A DNA stretch of 64,000 bases from Saccopteryx bilineata (lineage: Eukaryota > Chordata > Mammalia > Chiroptera > Emballonuridae): positions 181,862,106 to 181,926,105 of the forward strand of contig NC_089492.1 in assembly GCF_036850765.1 (NCBI RefSeq), read 5' to 3'. The notes under the pieces were generated by a model. The model saw nothing but the letters and a program-made list of their open reading frames with translations, did no database searches and had not been told where the DNA came from. The position numbers and the translations under genes were made by a program. Below are positions 45,933 to 57,411 of the stretch, piece after piece (position 1 is the first letter of the stretch; every line of letters begins with the position of its first letter).

Positions 45933-47131
45933 ATATATTTAGTTTTTCAAATATATCGGCTAAATAACTCACAAATGCTTTACCATCTATTGTTAACAGA
46001 TACTTCATTTCAAGTTTGTTGCTTAAAAAATCACTGAGAGTGTCAAACAGTTCCATAAATCTTTTCAAACAATTTCCTTTAGATAGCTGTCTTACTTCAG
46101 TGTAAAGTAAAAGTCTCACATGGTCTTCATTTTGTTGTTCACAAAATAGCTTGAAAGGACGCTCACATTTGACACTAGCTTTAATAGCATTAACACACTT
46201 TATTACTCTATGTAATACTTCATTCAGAACAGGCGAGATGTTTTTAGCTACCAAGTTTTCCCTATGAATAACACAATGCACAAGAATCATTTCTGGATTC
46301 GCATCTTTCATCAATTTTAAGCAGCCATGTTTCTTGCCCATCATATTGGGAGCACCATCTGCAGCATAAGATGTTATATTTTTCATTGGTATATCATTGA
46401 CATCTAAGTAGTTTTTTAGCTTATAATATATATATATATTTGGAGGTAGTGGTGCTTTCTAATCTTTTACAGAACAACATTTCTTCAGCAAAATGTCCTT
46501 TATCAATATATCTTATGTAAGTTATCAATACTGCCTCACTGTCTCTCAAAGTTGATTCATCCATTTGCAAGGAGAATTTTCTTGTTTTCAGCTTTTCAAT
46601 AAGTTGTTTTTCAATATCCTCACTCATTTTGTCTATTCTTCTGCTAACAGTATTGTCACTGAGTGGCATAGCTTTTACATCTTTGTCGTCTTTTTCAAGA
46701 ACCATTTTAAGAAATGCTGATATTGACGGTTTTATTAAATTCTCTCCTATAGTGTGATTTTCTCCAGTTTTAGCGATGAATAAAGAAATATGATAACTAG
46801 CCTCAAGAACACGATTATTAGTTGAAGTATGAGCAGTAAATAGAGACTTTAATATTGTTCTTTTTTCAAAATTTTTCTTTAAAGTTTTAAAGTAACTCAA
46901 ATCTGAATTAATATGAGCACTATGTTTTGCCTTCAAATGCGTCTCAAGACGACCTCGTTTCATTAATTCATTGGTCAAGCATTGCTGGCATAAAAGACAA
47001 AAAGGAATCCGCTCATCATGAACAGCGGGTATGAACCCAAGTTTTAAATATTCCTCCGAATATTGATGAGTTTTTTTCTTGCTTGCACCACTTATTTTAC
47101 TATGGGCTATAAGAAATAAAAATAAGATCAA
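45933..47131 (-). pseudogene. hAT transposase, N-terminal and central part
   Basis: hAT transposases cut the element out and insert it elsewhere with 8-bp duplications. The frame includes a BED-type zinc finger (CLLCQQCLTNEL then HLKAKHSAH). It then has SASYHISLFIAKTGENHTIG-like transposase text (residues ASYHISLFIAKTGENHTIGE), FSLQMDESTL with a probable first catalytic D, and AADGAPNMMGKKHGC with a probable second D. A stop arises at 46421-46423 because an AT dinucleotide run at 46425-46441 shifts the frame; the next frame continues at once with KLKNYLDVNDIPMKN. L1-C then interrupts. An acceptor-like TTCTTATAG at 47107-47115 suggests the coding exon may begin near 47106. Total length is about 600 residues. 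Confidence 0.9.
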
Positions 47132-47917
47132 TTAAAAACTAATATTAAAATATGTGTTAAAATATATTCAATGTGACATAGAGTAAACGTATTCTAAAAA
47201 TTCATATTTATTTAAATGTATATAACACATTTACTACACTACCACCGCAAATCAAAAGGTATCTATATTTTTTCCACTTGACAAAATTTTCTGGAAAGTT
47301 ATGCTTCTAAAATTAAAATTGTCATGCATGCACTGTTATAGCCCCAATAATATTTATAAAATATTAGTGCTTTCTAGCCCCGATGCAAGTAGTACTTAAT
47401 AAAGAGTTTAATATTGATAAAAATAAAATCAAATCTTACCAATTATATCTATACATTACATATGTGTATATTTATTAAATCAACAAGCTTTTACAACAGT
47501 TTTGACTGACACTTATTTCAAATTAACACCAACTGAATGATGTGAAACACTACAGAATTTGCGATGGGCCAGTTAGGTGAGAATAACTGCGTTGTTTAGC
47601 GAGTTTTTTAAACGTCCGGGGTTCCCCGCGGCAGACGGCATGCTCCGCGGTGAACCCAGGATGAAGTTTACTTGATGACGCCAATCACCCAGTTGACATT
47701 TTGGTCTCGTCAAACGAAATTATACTTAATTAATTTTTACCGCAATTATTTAAGAATTGCATTTTTTGTTAAATTTGGCACCTATATCTACCTAGCATTG
47801 CATTTAAATGGCCCGGTGTGAAAGAGTTAAAGTCGTGTCGAGTCCATTTTCAAATTGCCCCCCTTAACTATCGAATTGCCCCCCTGTGGGGCATGGGCCT
47901 GACGTTGGGAAACACCG
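47132..47917 (-). promoter_or_regulatory. hAT 5' region with GC-rich promoter-like block
   Basis: A GC/CpG-rich block at 47605-47665 stands out in AT-rich surroundings. Next to it is GATGACGCCAATCACCC (47674-47690), containing a CCAAT box and a CRE half site. Near the terminus, TTGCCCCCCTTAAC and TTGCCCCCCTGTGG (about 47856-47890) form a subterminal direct repeat, which hAT transposases often need. If a first exon lies here it is not identifiable by eye. Confidence 0.55.
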
Positions 47918-47925
47918 CCTTAGCT
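47918..47925 (+). repeat. hAT target-site duplication, right copy
   Basis: CCTTAGCT, identical to the copy at 31552-31559. Confidence 0.95.
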
Positions 47926-48099
47926 AGTGCCCAACCCCTAGCACAGTATATGTATGTTGTCCGTGTTCTGGAGTCGACCCCATTACTTCGTCTATGCGCT
48001 GATGGTTTAAAACACTTTATGACCTTGGTCTGCACACAGTTTTGCTTTTGCTTCCTCCACGAAGGCACTGACATCTCCTAGAAACCTCACCCTTTATGT

Positions 48100-48445
48100 C
48101 ATTGTGTTAGGAATGCATTTGGCCCCAAGTAACAGAAAATCCTGCTCACAGAAGCTTAAACAAATAGGGGTTTATTTTTCTCCTGTTGTGAGAAACCAGA
48201 AGCACGGCAGGTGTTGGTATTGGTTTAGCTGCTCAGCTTTATCAGAGTTGGAGTTCCACAGTGTTCTTGGCGTTGCCCTCATGTTTGCGATATGGCAGTT
48301 GCAGCTGCAAATGTTCCAGGCAGGCAACGTGGGGAACAGGCAGCACCAGCCATGTCTATTATCAGCAAATCTTCTTAAAAGACCTTGTGCCCTTCCTTTC
48401 TCCCTTTGCCCTCCCGGGACTTGGCTGGCACTGGGTTACCACTAG
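48100..48445 (+). repeat. Ancient interspersed repeat, unclassified
   Basis: GTGTTAGGAATGCATTTGGC, AAGTAACAGAAAATCCTGCT, CTTAAACAAATAGGGGTTTA and TTTTTCTC follow an old mammalian repeat that I remember without being able to name it. Confidence 0.5.
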
Positions 48446-49689
48446 CTGTAAAGCAGGTTGGGAGAAGTATTTGGGTTGCACAGGAGTAGGAAGTTAGATA
48501 CAGATGTCGACTAACTAATCTATGCAGTTTGCCCTAACATCTCAATAGACCTTCTATTTTAAGGACTGGCCTGAATTACAGAATTGTGTAATAGCTGATC
48601 AAATAACTTTCAAACTCATGATATAAAGCAACTGGAAGTGAATTATCTATTTCTCTTTTACAACCCTTTGATAATATGCAGTTTGATTGCTTAAACATTT
48701 TGCCCTAAAATCTTATTTACAATATTCATTTTTATTGTTATGATGAAATGACTTCTTGAGCAAGGGTAAACTTTAATTCAAATTCAGTCTAAATGACCTC
48801 AAATTCCAAAATATTGAATTTCAAACTAGTGAAATTTTACTATCCCCCACTTACTTTAACAATGTTTACTCCTGCATCTATGCTTACTTGAATGAGATTT
48901 ACAGAGCAGAGCTCAAATCAACTTACCGTTTTCATGGAACTTTAAAAAAGTTAGCATTAACTTTATTTTTATGTCTCATTTTCAATCACTAGCCTGCATT
49001 CTTGGAAATGCAAGATGCATTTTAGAATTTTGCAGCCTAACTTCCAATAGGAAAATTAACATGTTTGGTAGATACATTTCTGCAAAAATTCAATCTGTAA
49101 AATAAAATAAAAAATAGTTAAAATAAGTTTTGAAAAATAAACAATACTTTTTAAGGATAACTAATAATGGAGAGAAAGAGAGAGATGGAGAACATAGCAT
49201 CCAACTGTTCTTTTTGGGAGACAGATTATGGACAAAAGGGCCACATGTTTGTCATCTATACTGAGACAGTTTGGGAGTGAAAGGGACACGATTAATAATG
49301 TGAGGCAGAAATCGGCACAGTTTCAGGCAAAGCAGGATGGATAGTCACTGAAATTGGTCTTAGGTTTGAATTTAGGCTCAGAAGAAATTGTGGATTCATT
49401 AATCATGAGACACTTTAATCATCTGTATCATGTTTTTCTGAACGATTTCATTTTGTCCAGTTTTGTATTACATGTAATTTGAAAAGAGTTGATCAAGATT
49501 TTAAAAATATGGAAAATGTGAGACTTGTATTTTTAAAATATTCAGAAACTAAAAATTATTTTTTTAAAATCAGCGCTATAGTTTTAAGTAGCAAACTGCC
49601 AGTTGATGGCAGTTTTAGCATTTTACTTTTGTAGCTTATTTTAAATAATTTATTCAACTTGAGTAATACTTATTAAAGTCATGTTATAT

Positions 49690-49850
49690 ATCAGATGATT
49701 TATTACTGTGTCCCTTAATCCTTATAATGGCCCTGTGAAGTAAGTATTCTTGGTCTAATTTAAGAAAAATTACCTCTGTGAGGACAAGTCACATGGCTGG
49801 TAAGTGGTAAAGCTTAGGTTCAAACACAAGTCTAGTGCTTAATTCCCTCA
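49690..49850 (-). repeat. MIR SINE remnant
   Basis: CTTAATCCTTATAATGGCCC, GTAAGTATTCTTGG, GACAAGTCACATGGCTGGTA and AGTGGTAAAGCTTAGGTTCA match the antisense MIR pattern. Confidence 0.68.
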
Positions 49851-51189
49851 TTCTATGGCTATTTTGAACATTTATACAGGTTATCTTTGCTCTGATAACT
49901 ATATGCTTAAAATATGTGTTTCACTCTCAAGTGTGTTTATGATTACATTGCTAATCAAAATTATTTTTATAAGAATGCACCTCTAATTTTATAATGGTAT
50001 CAGAGGGAAAATAAAAGAGGCTGTATGGGATTTCACTTTAATGCCAATTTGATGGGAGAGATGCCAGAATTATAAACCTAAGATTTGATGACTGGAGGGA
50101 AAGTCAGCAATGCCAAAGCACTGTTGTTATCAATCTAAGATACTTTAATGTAGAAAAGCACCTTTATATCTCATATGATTTCTAAGAGCCCTAAACTTTG
50201 CCACAATACTGCTTCATTGTAAAGTAGATGAGATATGAGACAAGAAACATCCCGTATCTACCAGAGGGTTTTAGTTCATTGTTCAAGTCTAAGACATTGC
50301 TATTGTGTAACCTAATTAACAAAGAAAGCACAATATAAAATTTAATGATAAAGATCTTATGTCTTTTTTTCACATTTAAATATAAAATAATTTTTTTTAA
50401 ATTCCAGGTCAATTTATCCAGTACAGAATAAAGATACTAGAAATGAATAGCAGCTGTTTAACCATGTACAACAACATTGCACAACTGTTCAAGACAGGAG
50501 GCACAGATAAATTATGCTGATAGGCTGTGAAGTGGCAACATTATTTGTGCCTTTTCTTTTAGACATCAGTCTTGAGTTCTCCATTACCCACTCCTTTAAA
50601 ATGATTTCACTGAAAAAATGCAAAATAGCTCAATCCATTCATTTTCCTTAAATTCCTTTAAATAAAACACCAGAGCTGTAATTTGCTAATCATATTTCAT
50701 CATTCATGACAATCACTGCATAGAGTTATGGTTGGTGAAATCTCTGAGTGTCTGCGTGGCTGCTATTGTGTGAAGGCCCATTTGGCAATGGAAAAATGTG
50801 TTGATCAAAAGCAATTCATAGTGTCACAGATTCCATACAGAAATGTAGGTTCTGGTAGAGATTTATTTTTATGCTATAGCTGCTCTCAATTTTCTATGAC
50901 AACAACGACGACTATTGACCTAGATGTTCAAAACAGTGAATTAATCCTTTCAGTTGGGTAAAGGCCATGGGATTTGGATAAAAAGGAAACTCTTCTTTTT
51001 ATACAAGTCAGCATGGTGGCTCCAATTTCAGTGGAAAATGTCTCTGTTGGCTACTTAGCAATGGTCCAACTGACTGGTATGGTTGCTGAGCTGTTTGGAT
51101 TCTTGGTACATGACTAATCTATCATGTTGATGCTATAGTTGAGTATCTCCAATAATCCATTCACTTATTCAAAAGAATAAATAATACTT

Positions 51190-51370
51190 ATGAGCCAAAA
51201 CATTTTGCTGAATGTTTTAAAAACACATAATGTGTTTTATTTAATCTCCCAATAACTTTAAAAGGCGGGTATTATTATTTCAATGTTATAAAGAAGGAAC
51301 CTAAGGTTCATAGAAGTTAAAGTCACATGCTAAAGTCATACAACTAATAAATAGCTGAACTAAGTTTGCT
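51190..51370 (-). repeat. MIR SINE remnant
   Basis: TTAATCTCCCAATAACTTTA, GGGTATTATTATTTCAATGT, GAAGGAACCTAAGGTTCATA and CACATGCTAAAGTCATACAA match the antisense MIR pattern. Confidence 0.68.
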
Positions 51371-52445
51371 TTCAGGTCACTGGTCTCCAAGTTCATTGTT
51401 GTCTTCTTTAGATTACATTGCTTCTCAGTAGCTGATGACACAAAGGAAGATCTTATGAATGGATGGATGCAGTCAGCATATATAAACCTAAATTTAATTA
51501 GCAAGCATGAAGAAGTATAAAGTCAATGATCCTTGGATCAACGAATAGTCAGTCATTCCAGAATTCTCATAAAAAATATGAACTCTTGCTGGTAGCTTGT
51601 CCAAACCTTCTCTTCAAGGGGTTCGTGTTTAGCCTTCCCCAAGTATCTAACAGCTAACAGGCATACCCAACTCCTTTGTCCCCATTGTAGTGTGGGAGAC
51701 TCACTTTTCAAATAGAGATGTTTACAGAGCACCTATTTCAGATCCTAACCTCACTGAGTAAACAACCATAAAGCTGGCTGGCTCAGTCTCCATTTTAGAT
51801 CTTTAGTCCCTCCTTCCTTCTATGACTATTTTCATGTAGTAGTAGGGACCATGAATGTAATGAATGAGTTCTGACAGAGAACTCCTTTCTGTAACATCTC
51901 TAGTATGACATCAGATTATGTTCCATAGCACCTGAGTGTGTGTCTCATTTCTATTCCTTACTAACCCAGTAGCTTGGTCAGCCCATTTCCTCTTTCTAAG
52001 CTTGCTAAAATTTGGCAGCCTTCTAGATGTCATGTGAGAATGGATTGGGATGGTATAGATGAGAGCAGTCTAGAAGAATAAAATGCTCAATAGACTGAAA
52101 ATATTTAGGTGCCTGCCTCCACCTTCTTATGGGGCCAGCTGCCCTTTCGACACTCACTTCCCACTGAATTGCCCAAAATAAATAAATATGAAGTAATATC
52201 AGGATCTGAAACTATTCAAAAGATTCTAATTCCAGTGATAGTGAAAATTCTTGCCCTGGTAGAATAAGGACTCTCTCTTCTTTGCTCCCACAATAACTTT
52301 TATCTCTCTGCCTTGTAGAACTTACCCATAGAATCATGAATGTCTGTTTAAATGCCTGTTTTTTTCTCCTCAAGAACAGGCAGCCAAACTTCATCATCTT
52401 TTTATTTACAGTGCTCAACATTTAACCTGGCACACAACAAGCATT

Positions 52446-53216
52446 TGTTAAGCCAAATTCGGAGGGACCCAAAACATGAAAGACAGGAACAGGTCCATCG
52501 TTTACACATCAAAGCTTTATTGTCTAGCTTGGTCAAGCGGTGGCAGCTCTGACAGAAATCTGAGGGAGAGCATGCTGGCTCTTTCTTCTATCTAGTTTTT
52601 ATAGTTTTGTAAGTGGGAAGTACAGAAGCAAAAATTGTAGTTAGGAGCCCTTTACCACTATTGGTTATAGTCATATGTCCTTTAACATGATAGGACCATG
52701 TTCAATTTGCAAGCCATACATCATTTTGGAGAAAACAAAATTTACAAATCAACACAATGGTAGAAAGATGTCTCTTTACATATTAAAAGGCCTTCCTATA
52801 TTTTCTAGTGTTCATCCACCATCTCTCTGTCCAGAGTCACACGTATTAACCACATGCATTTACATAGGAGAGGTAGTTTCTGTGGGGACAAATGCCCGCA
52901 AATGGCTCACTGCTATAAGAAAAGGTTTATTTTGGCTTTTCTCTTCCTGCACTTGGCTAGCCATTCACCCCTTTCCCCACAGGTGTGGTGGAATGTCTGG
53001 GAATCCATGTTTTCCTCCCCTTGCATTTACAATACAATGCCAAGGGCCCATCCTGGTTATGCCAATCACACAGTACAGAGACTATTCTCACAATTTCTCT
53101 GCACACCTTAACCCAAATTAATAAAATGTTCTCCAAGCCTCCTAAAATATTAATATTAATTCTGTAGCCTTTGGTACTTTACAATACCTTGGGTGAAATG
53201 GCTCAGTGGCTCCTCA
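52446..53216 (-). mobile_element. Endogenous retrovirus LTR, 771 bp
   Basis: Read on the minus strand it begins TGAGGAGCCACTGAGCC (53216) and ends TTGGCTTAACA (52446), i.e. TG...CA ends. A TATA box (TATAAAA at 52603-52597) and a poly(A) signal (AATAAA at 52521-52516) define U3, R and U5. A polypurine tract sits just upstream (53228-53217). The LTR is therefore the 3' LTR of a minus-strand provirus whose internal part lies to the right. The 5' LTR is not found in the window. Confidence 0.85.
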
Positions 53217-53228
53217 TTCCCCCCTCTG
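53217..53228 (-). promoter_or_regulatory. Retroviral polypurine tract
   Basis: CAGAGGGGGGAA on the minus strand, directly abutting the TG of the 3' LTR. This is the plus-strand primer site in retroviral reverse transcription. Confidence 0.8.
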
Positions 53229-54935
53229 AATGGGAAGATAAGACGCGGTATCTACCAAGGGAAGAGGCTGGTACGTAGGTTGAAACGTAGGTCGACGGAC
53301 CAGGAGGTTGACGGCCTCTAGCTGGCATTTTACCAGGGTGGGATAAGCAATAATCAGGTATTGCTCTCTTTGTTAACTGGGCAGGTGAGATGGGTGGTTA
53401 GGCCCAGCACCTGTCCCCTGGATATAAAAAAAAACCCTGTTTATATTTCGGTCTCCAACAGATATTAAAATTTCAAATTTGTATGTTGTGATTCTTACTC
53501 ATTTGAATTCCCATGTTTGGATTTGGAGGCAGACTGGAAAAATATAAAATAAACAACAATAAAAAAGCCAATGCTAACAGATATTATAACAAGTGTCCTA
53601 GTACAATTAAGTGATTAAAACCTATTAGATTACTAAGCAAAGTCTTAACTAATACAACAGGATTTAAAATAAAATTTTTAGTCTTAAATGTCCTTAACAT
53701 GTTAATATAATTTCACCAAGTCCATATTGACACTATTATCACTTCATATTATTTGTAAATGTAACCCAAGCCTACTTCAGTTTGAGAAGTGTGCCAAGGA
53801 GGAGTTACACACATTCAGGAAAAGTTCATAAGGCACTGGAGTTGTGGTCACATTTCCATGCTTTGCAGCTAGAGTCCAAGTCCCAATGACCACTGCTTCT
53901 AGCTGGTAATAATTCAGGTAGACTGGAAAAGCCATCTGCAGCACGAATGGAGCCGGAGCTTCTGTTTTCTTTAAACTGGAGAGGTGAACCCAGAGTGCCT
54001 TTCTCTGGAGCTCTGCAATTATGGCATGGTGAAGAGAACCTGTGGATACACTATCCTGGGTAGCAGAGGTAAATTCGTCTAAATTAGGAGTAAGTCCCAG
54101 CCTAAAATAGGCATGGGGCATTGAAGCAAGAGGAATAAAGGAAACACTAAATATTAAACAAAGCAGCAGAAAATAAGACTATCAACACCCACAACAGAGG
54201 AATGAATAAAAATAAAAAACTGAATATTCAGGCAAGGCATAGTAAGTAGCCCTTGTGTCCATAAGAAAGGAGATCAATTTACCTGCTACTTGGAAGAAAT
54301 ACCCTAAGCTCATCCACAACGATGTGAGATGGGGCCGATGTCCCTCGGCACCTTTAGTCTTCAGTGGCAAGCCTCAGTAGGCTGGCAAGGTCAGGTCACA
54401 GGTAGCTGGAGCAGGGCTAGAAGAGACTGAACCCTCCCTTGGAGGAGTGAGGGAGCAGCTTGCCTTCCAGTGTCCCTTTTTCCATAGTAAAGGCATGTCC
54501 CTGGTGGGGGCCGAGAAGCCTGGCAGGCTTTAGCTCAATGACCTTCCTTTCCACTCTTGAAGCAGGGCCCTGATGGGAGTCCTATGAAGTCTCTCGAGGG
54601 TGTTGGAGCCTTTATGGGTGTATGCCAAGAGCTGGTATTTTACCTGATCTCTTTTTGGCTCTGTCTGCCTTTTCTGTTCCTCTCTTGGTCATTATAGACC
54701 TTAAATGCCATGCTCAGAAAATCTCGTTGAGGGGTTTGAGGGTCCCCATCTGCCTATATAAACTTTTTCCATATACCTAGGGCTGATTGGAAAAAGACAA
54801 AACAGCATTATCAGCTGGATTAAATAAAAGAGGGTAGAAGTTTGCAGGAAGAGAAAAGAAGTTTTGGCATCTCTTGTAGGATTTCAGAGTCTCTCAGTTG
54901 CTGAATAAACCTGTACATTAGTATTTAAGAAAAAA
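53229..54935 (-). pseudogene. ERV internal remnant, copy 1 (gag end, protease, 3' part)
   Basis: On the minus strand from the right there is a zinc-knuckle-like stretch (about 54515-54475) that keeps C, H and C ligands but has Y in place of one C. It is followed by a protease-like segment ending in an open run at 54370-54182 with an aspartic-protease-type motif in which D-T-R replaces the usual D-T-G. Most of pol is absent. The next open stretch (54121-53777, 114 codons) looks like a 3' pol or env-side fragment and is not identified. The order and the adjacent PPT and LTR support a gammaretrovirus-like (class I) source. It is non-functional. Confidence 0.65.
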
Positions 54936-54939
54936 AATT

Positions 54940-55677
54940 TTTTTAAAAGGTCCGAAACACAAAGTTTTATTGAAAACAATAAAATACAGAAACAGCAGAT
55001 TCTCATTTTAAAGTAAAACTGACATTTCCCAGAACTTTCCTAGAACCGCACCATTTTGATTACTATTAAAAAAAACAAACAAAGTCCCAAATCCAAAATA
55101 ATTAGCAAACCTATTGGTAAACATTCTTCTCATGGGTCTAGTAATATTTTTTTCTAAATTTTACATTTGCACCTTTTCAAAAATGAGTTTTTTTACACTA
55201 AAGGAAATAAACAGATTTATTGTAATAAACTTAAACATAAAAACCTGAATGTCAGAATTATATAGACCTTTCATTCAGAACAAATATTTAAAGAATAAGT
55301 CCTGACACATCTAAAATATCAATCCAATAGATTAAAACAAATTTTAGCACATACTTGCAAAATGCACGCTTGCAGTGGTGAGATACTATCAGAAATACAA
55401 AAACGAATCTATTTAAGTAACTCATATAACAATAACGAAGTTTTCAATGTATTAATACTATTAGAGAGGTATTATAAATTGGTACAGTAGCTCAGTGCCA
55501 TGAAAGATTAATTTCGCCTGGTCTTTAAGGAGAAAGAGGTAGTATGTAGTCATGTCAGACAGCTTAACTCCCGAAGCAAGTTTAGATTTTAACAGAATCT
55601 TAACTCTCTTCTATATTTACCAATGGAATCTGAGTCTTGCTTGGAGTGGCTCTTTTTCCGCCTCATTACCATACAGG
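54940..55677 (-). pseudogene. 3'UTR-like segment, probable processed pseudogene end
   Basis: AT-rich sequence on the minus strand with several AATAAA signals, including one about 20 nt before the left end (CAATAAAACTTTG, near 54965). Immediately beyond lies an A/T-rich stretch that could be an old tail. The right end contains a possible coding tail (MRRKKSHSKQDSDSIG, near 55670-55620) followed by a stop. This is what a 5'-truncated retrocopy of an mRNA 3' end looks like. I cannot name the parent gene. An alternative is ordinary AT-rich host sequence. Confidence 0.45.
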
Positions 55678-55678
55678 T

Positions 55679-56115
55679 TTTTTTTATAATAAATAAATTT
55701 TTATTTTAATGGGGTGACATCAATAAATCAGGGTACGTACATTCAAAGAAAACATTTCCAGGTTATCTTGTCATTTAGTTCTGTTGCATACCCATCACCC
55801 GAAGAGAGATCATCCTCTGCCACCCTCCATCCAGTTCTCTCTGTACCCCTCCCCCTCCCCCTCTCCCTCACTCCCTCCCCCCACCCCTGTAACCACCACA
55901 CTCCTGTCCATGCCTCTTAGTCTCGCTTTTATGTCCCACCAATATATGGAATCCTGCAGTTCCTGTTTTTTTCTGATTCGCTTATTTCACCCCGCACAAT
56001 GCTACCAAGACTCCACCATTCCACTGTAAGTGATCCAATGTCATCATTTCTCCTAGCTGAATAGTACACCATGATGTATATGTGCCCCATCTTCTTCATC
56101 CAGTCCTCTATTTTT
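55679..56115 (-). mobile_element. 5'-truncated L1 3' end
   Basis: The A-rich tail appears as the T-run at 55678-55685, then ATCAATAAATCAGGGTAC, the 3'UTR with the CCCCTCCCCCTCCCCCTCTC pyrimidine block, and the last part of ORF2 on the minus strand (RRNDDIGSLTVEWW ... PYIGGT). The 5' truncation is at a T-run near 56110-56119. Confidence 0.9.
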
Positions 56116-56119
56116 TTTT

Positions 56120-57390
56120 TACAGTGATTAAAAGCCTTTAAGCAAACTCTTGGCCAATACAGCAAGAATCCATAAAAGAGTAGTGTCCTTCACATGTTCA
56201 CCAAGCCCAAGTTGGCCCCATCACCATGCCAAATCCCTGAAAAATGCAACCCAACCACAGTTCAGTCTGTTAGAAGCTGTCACAGGGAGCAGGAGTCCAG
56301 GAAAAGTCCACACAGGAAAAGTCCGCCTGGCACTGGAATTGCTGTCACCATTCTATACTTTGCAGCTCATGTCCAAGTCCCAATGACCGCTGCTTCTAGC
56401 TGGTAATGATTCAGGTAGACTGAAAAAAGCCATTGGCAGCATGCGTGAATATGGAGCTTCTGTTCTCCTCTGTCTGGAGAGTTGAGACCAGGTTGCTTCT
56501 ACCTGGAGCTCTGTGACTGTGGTATGGTAAAGAGAACCTTGGGATACACTAAGCTGGGTGGCAAAGGTAAATTCATAATACAAGTTGGCAAAAGGAGGAA
56601 AGAGAGCTCTAAATTAGGAGTAGGTCCCAGCCTGAAATATGAGTGGGGCATTGAGGTAGGAGGGATAAAGGAAACACTATATATTAAGCAAAGCAGCAGA
56701 AAATAGGACTATCAACACCCACAACAGAGATCTTTGAGGGAAGAATAAAAAACCTGACTATTCAGGCAAAACATAGTTAAGTGGCCCTAGTGCAAATGAG
56801 ATCAGTTTACCTGCTTCTTGGAAGAAATACCCTAGGCTCGTCCACAGTGTCGTAGATGGGGCCGATGGCCCTGGGCACCTTCAGCCTTCAGTGGCAAATC
56901 CCAGCTTTCTGGGCAAGGTTAGGTCATAGGTGGCTGGAGCAGGGCTGTAAGAGACTGAACCCTCCCTTAGAGGAACCCTCCCTTAGAAGCCTACCTTCCA
57001 GTGTCCCTGTTTCCTCACAGCAGAGGCATGTAAGCCTGGCAGGCTTTAGCTCAATGACCTTCCTTTCCACTATTGAAGCAGGACCCAGATGGCATCCTAT
57101 GAGACCCCTTTGGGGCATTGGAGCCTTTAAGGGTATATCCTAAAAGCTGGTAGTTCCCCTGATCTCTATTGGGCTTTTTCTGCCTCTAAGTGTCTTAAAA
57201 GCCATTCTCAGAAGATCTCGCTGAGGGGTTTGAGGATTCCCATCCGCCTATATAAATCTTTTCCATATATCTGGAGCTATTTGGAAAAAGAAAAAACAGT
57301 GTTATTAGCTAGATCTAATAAAGAAGGTAGTAGTTTGCAGGTGAAAAAGATTTGGTGTCTCCTGTTCATCAGCATTCAAAAGAAATGTAA
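56120..57390 (-). pseudogene. ERV internal remnant, copy 2
   Basis: A diverged direct repeat of 53610-54935. Shared landmarks are CCAAGTCCCAATGACC, TGCTTCTAGCTGGTAAT, GACTATCAACACCCACAACA, GCAGGCTTTAGCTCAATGAC and GAGGGGTTTGAGG. The protease-like region is more degraded than in copy 1: the active-site motif is lost and a stop follows. It has no LTR of its own in the window. It is either a second, truncated provirus or an internal tandem duplication later split by the L1 tail and the 3'UTR-like segment. Confidence 0.65.
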
Positions 57391-57411
57391 ATTTTTTTTT
57401 AAGTAAAAAGC

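Larger units (their letters stand above)
31560..47917 (-). mobile_element. hAT DNA transposon, complete ends, with two nested L1s
   Basis: The left end CAGTGTTTCCCAACC (31560) pairs with the right end GTTGGGAAACACCG (ending 47917). Just inside, GTGCCATGCCCCACC on the left mirrors GTGGGGCATGGGC on the right, giving an imperfect inverted repeat of about 35 bp. CCTTAGCT occurs at 31552-31559 and 47918-47925, a perfect 8-bp target duplication typical of hAT. Two L1s (31670-39446 and 40234-45917), each with a 15-bp duplication, lie inside. Removing both leaves about 2,867 bp. The transposase is read on the minus strand. The perfect duplication and nearly open frame suggest a fairly recent insertion by mammalian standards. 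Confidence 0.96.
48446..52445. other. Unannotated AT-rich host sequence
   Basis: About 4 kb, AT-rich, no supported gene. Two MIR pieces lie inside (49690 and 51190). Short frames such as 50728-50961 show no domain. Confidence 0.5.

Noticed and set aside
47560..47642. Short ATG frame at 47641 (minus) as first exon of the transposase
   Set aside because: No convincing splice donor follows it before the stop, so I cannot connect it to the coding exon near 47106.
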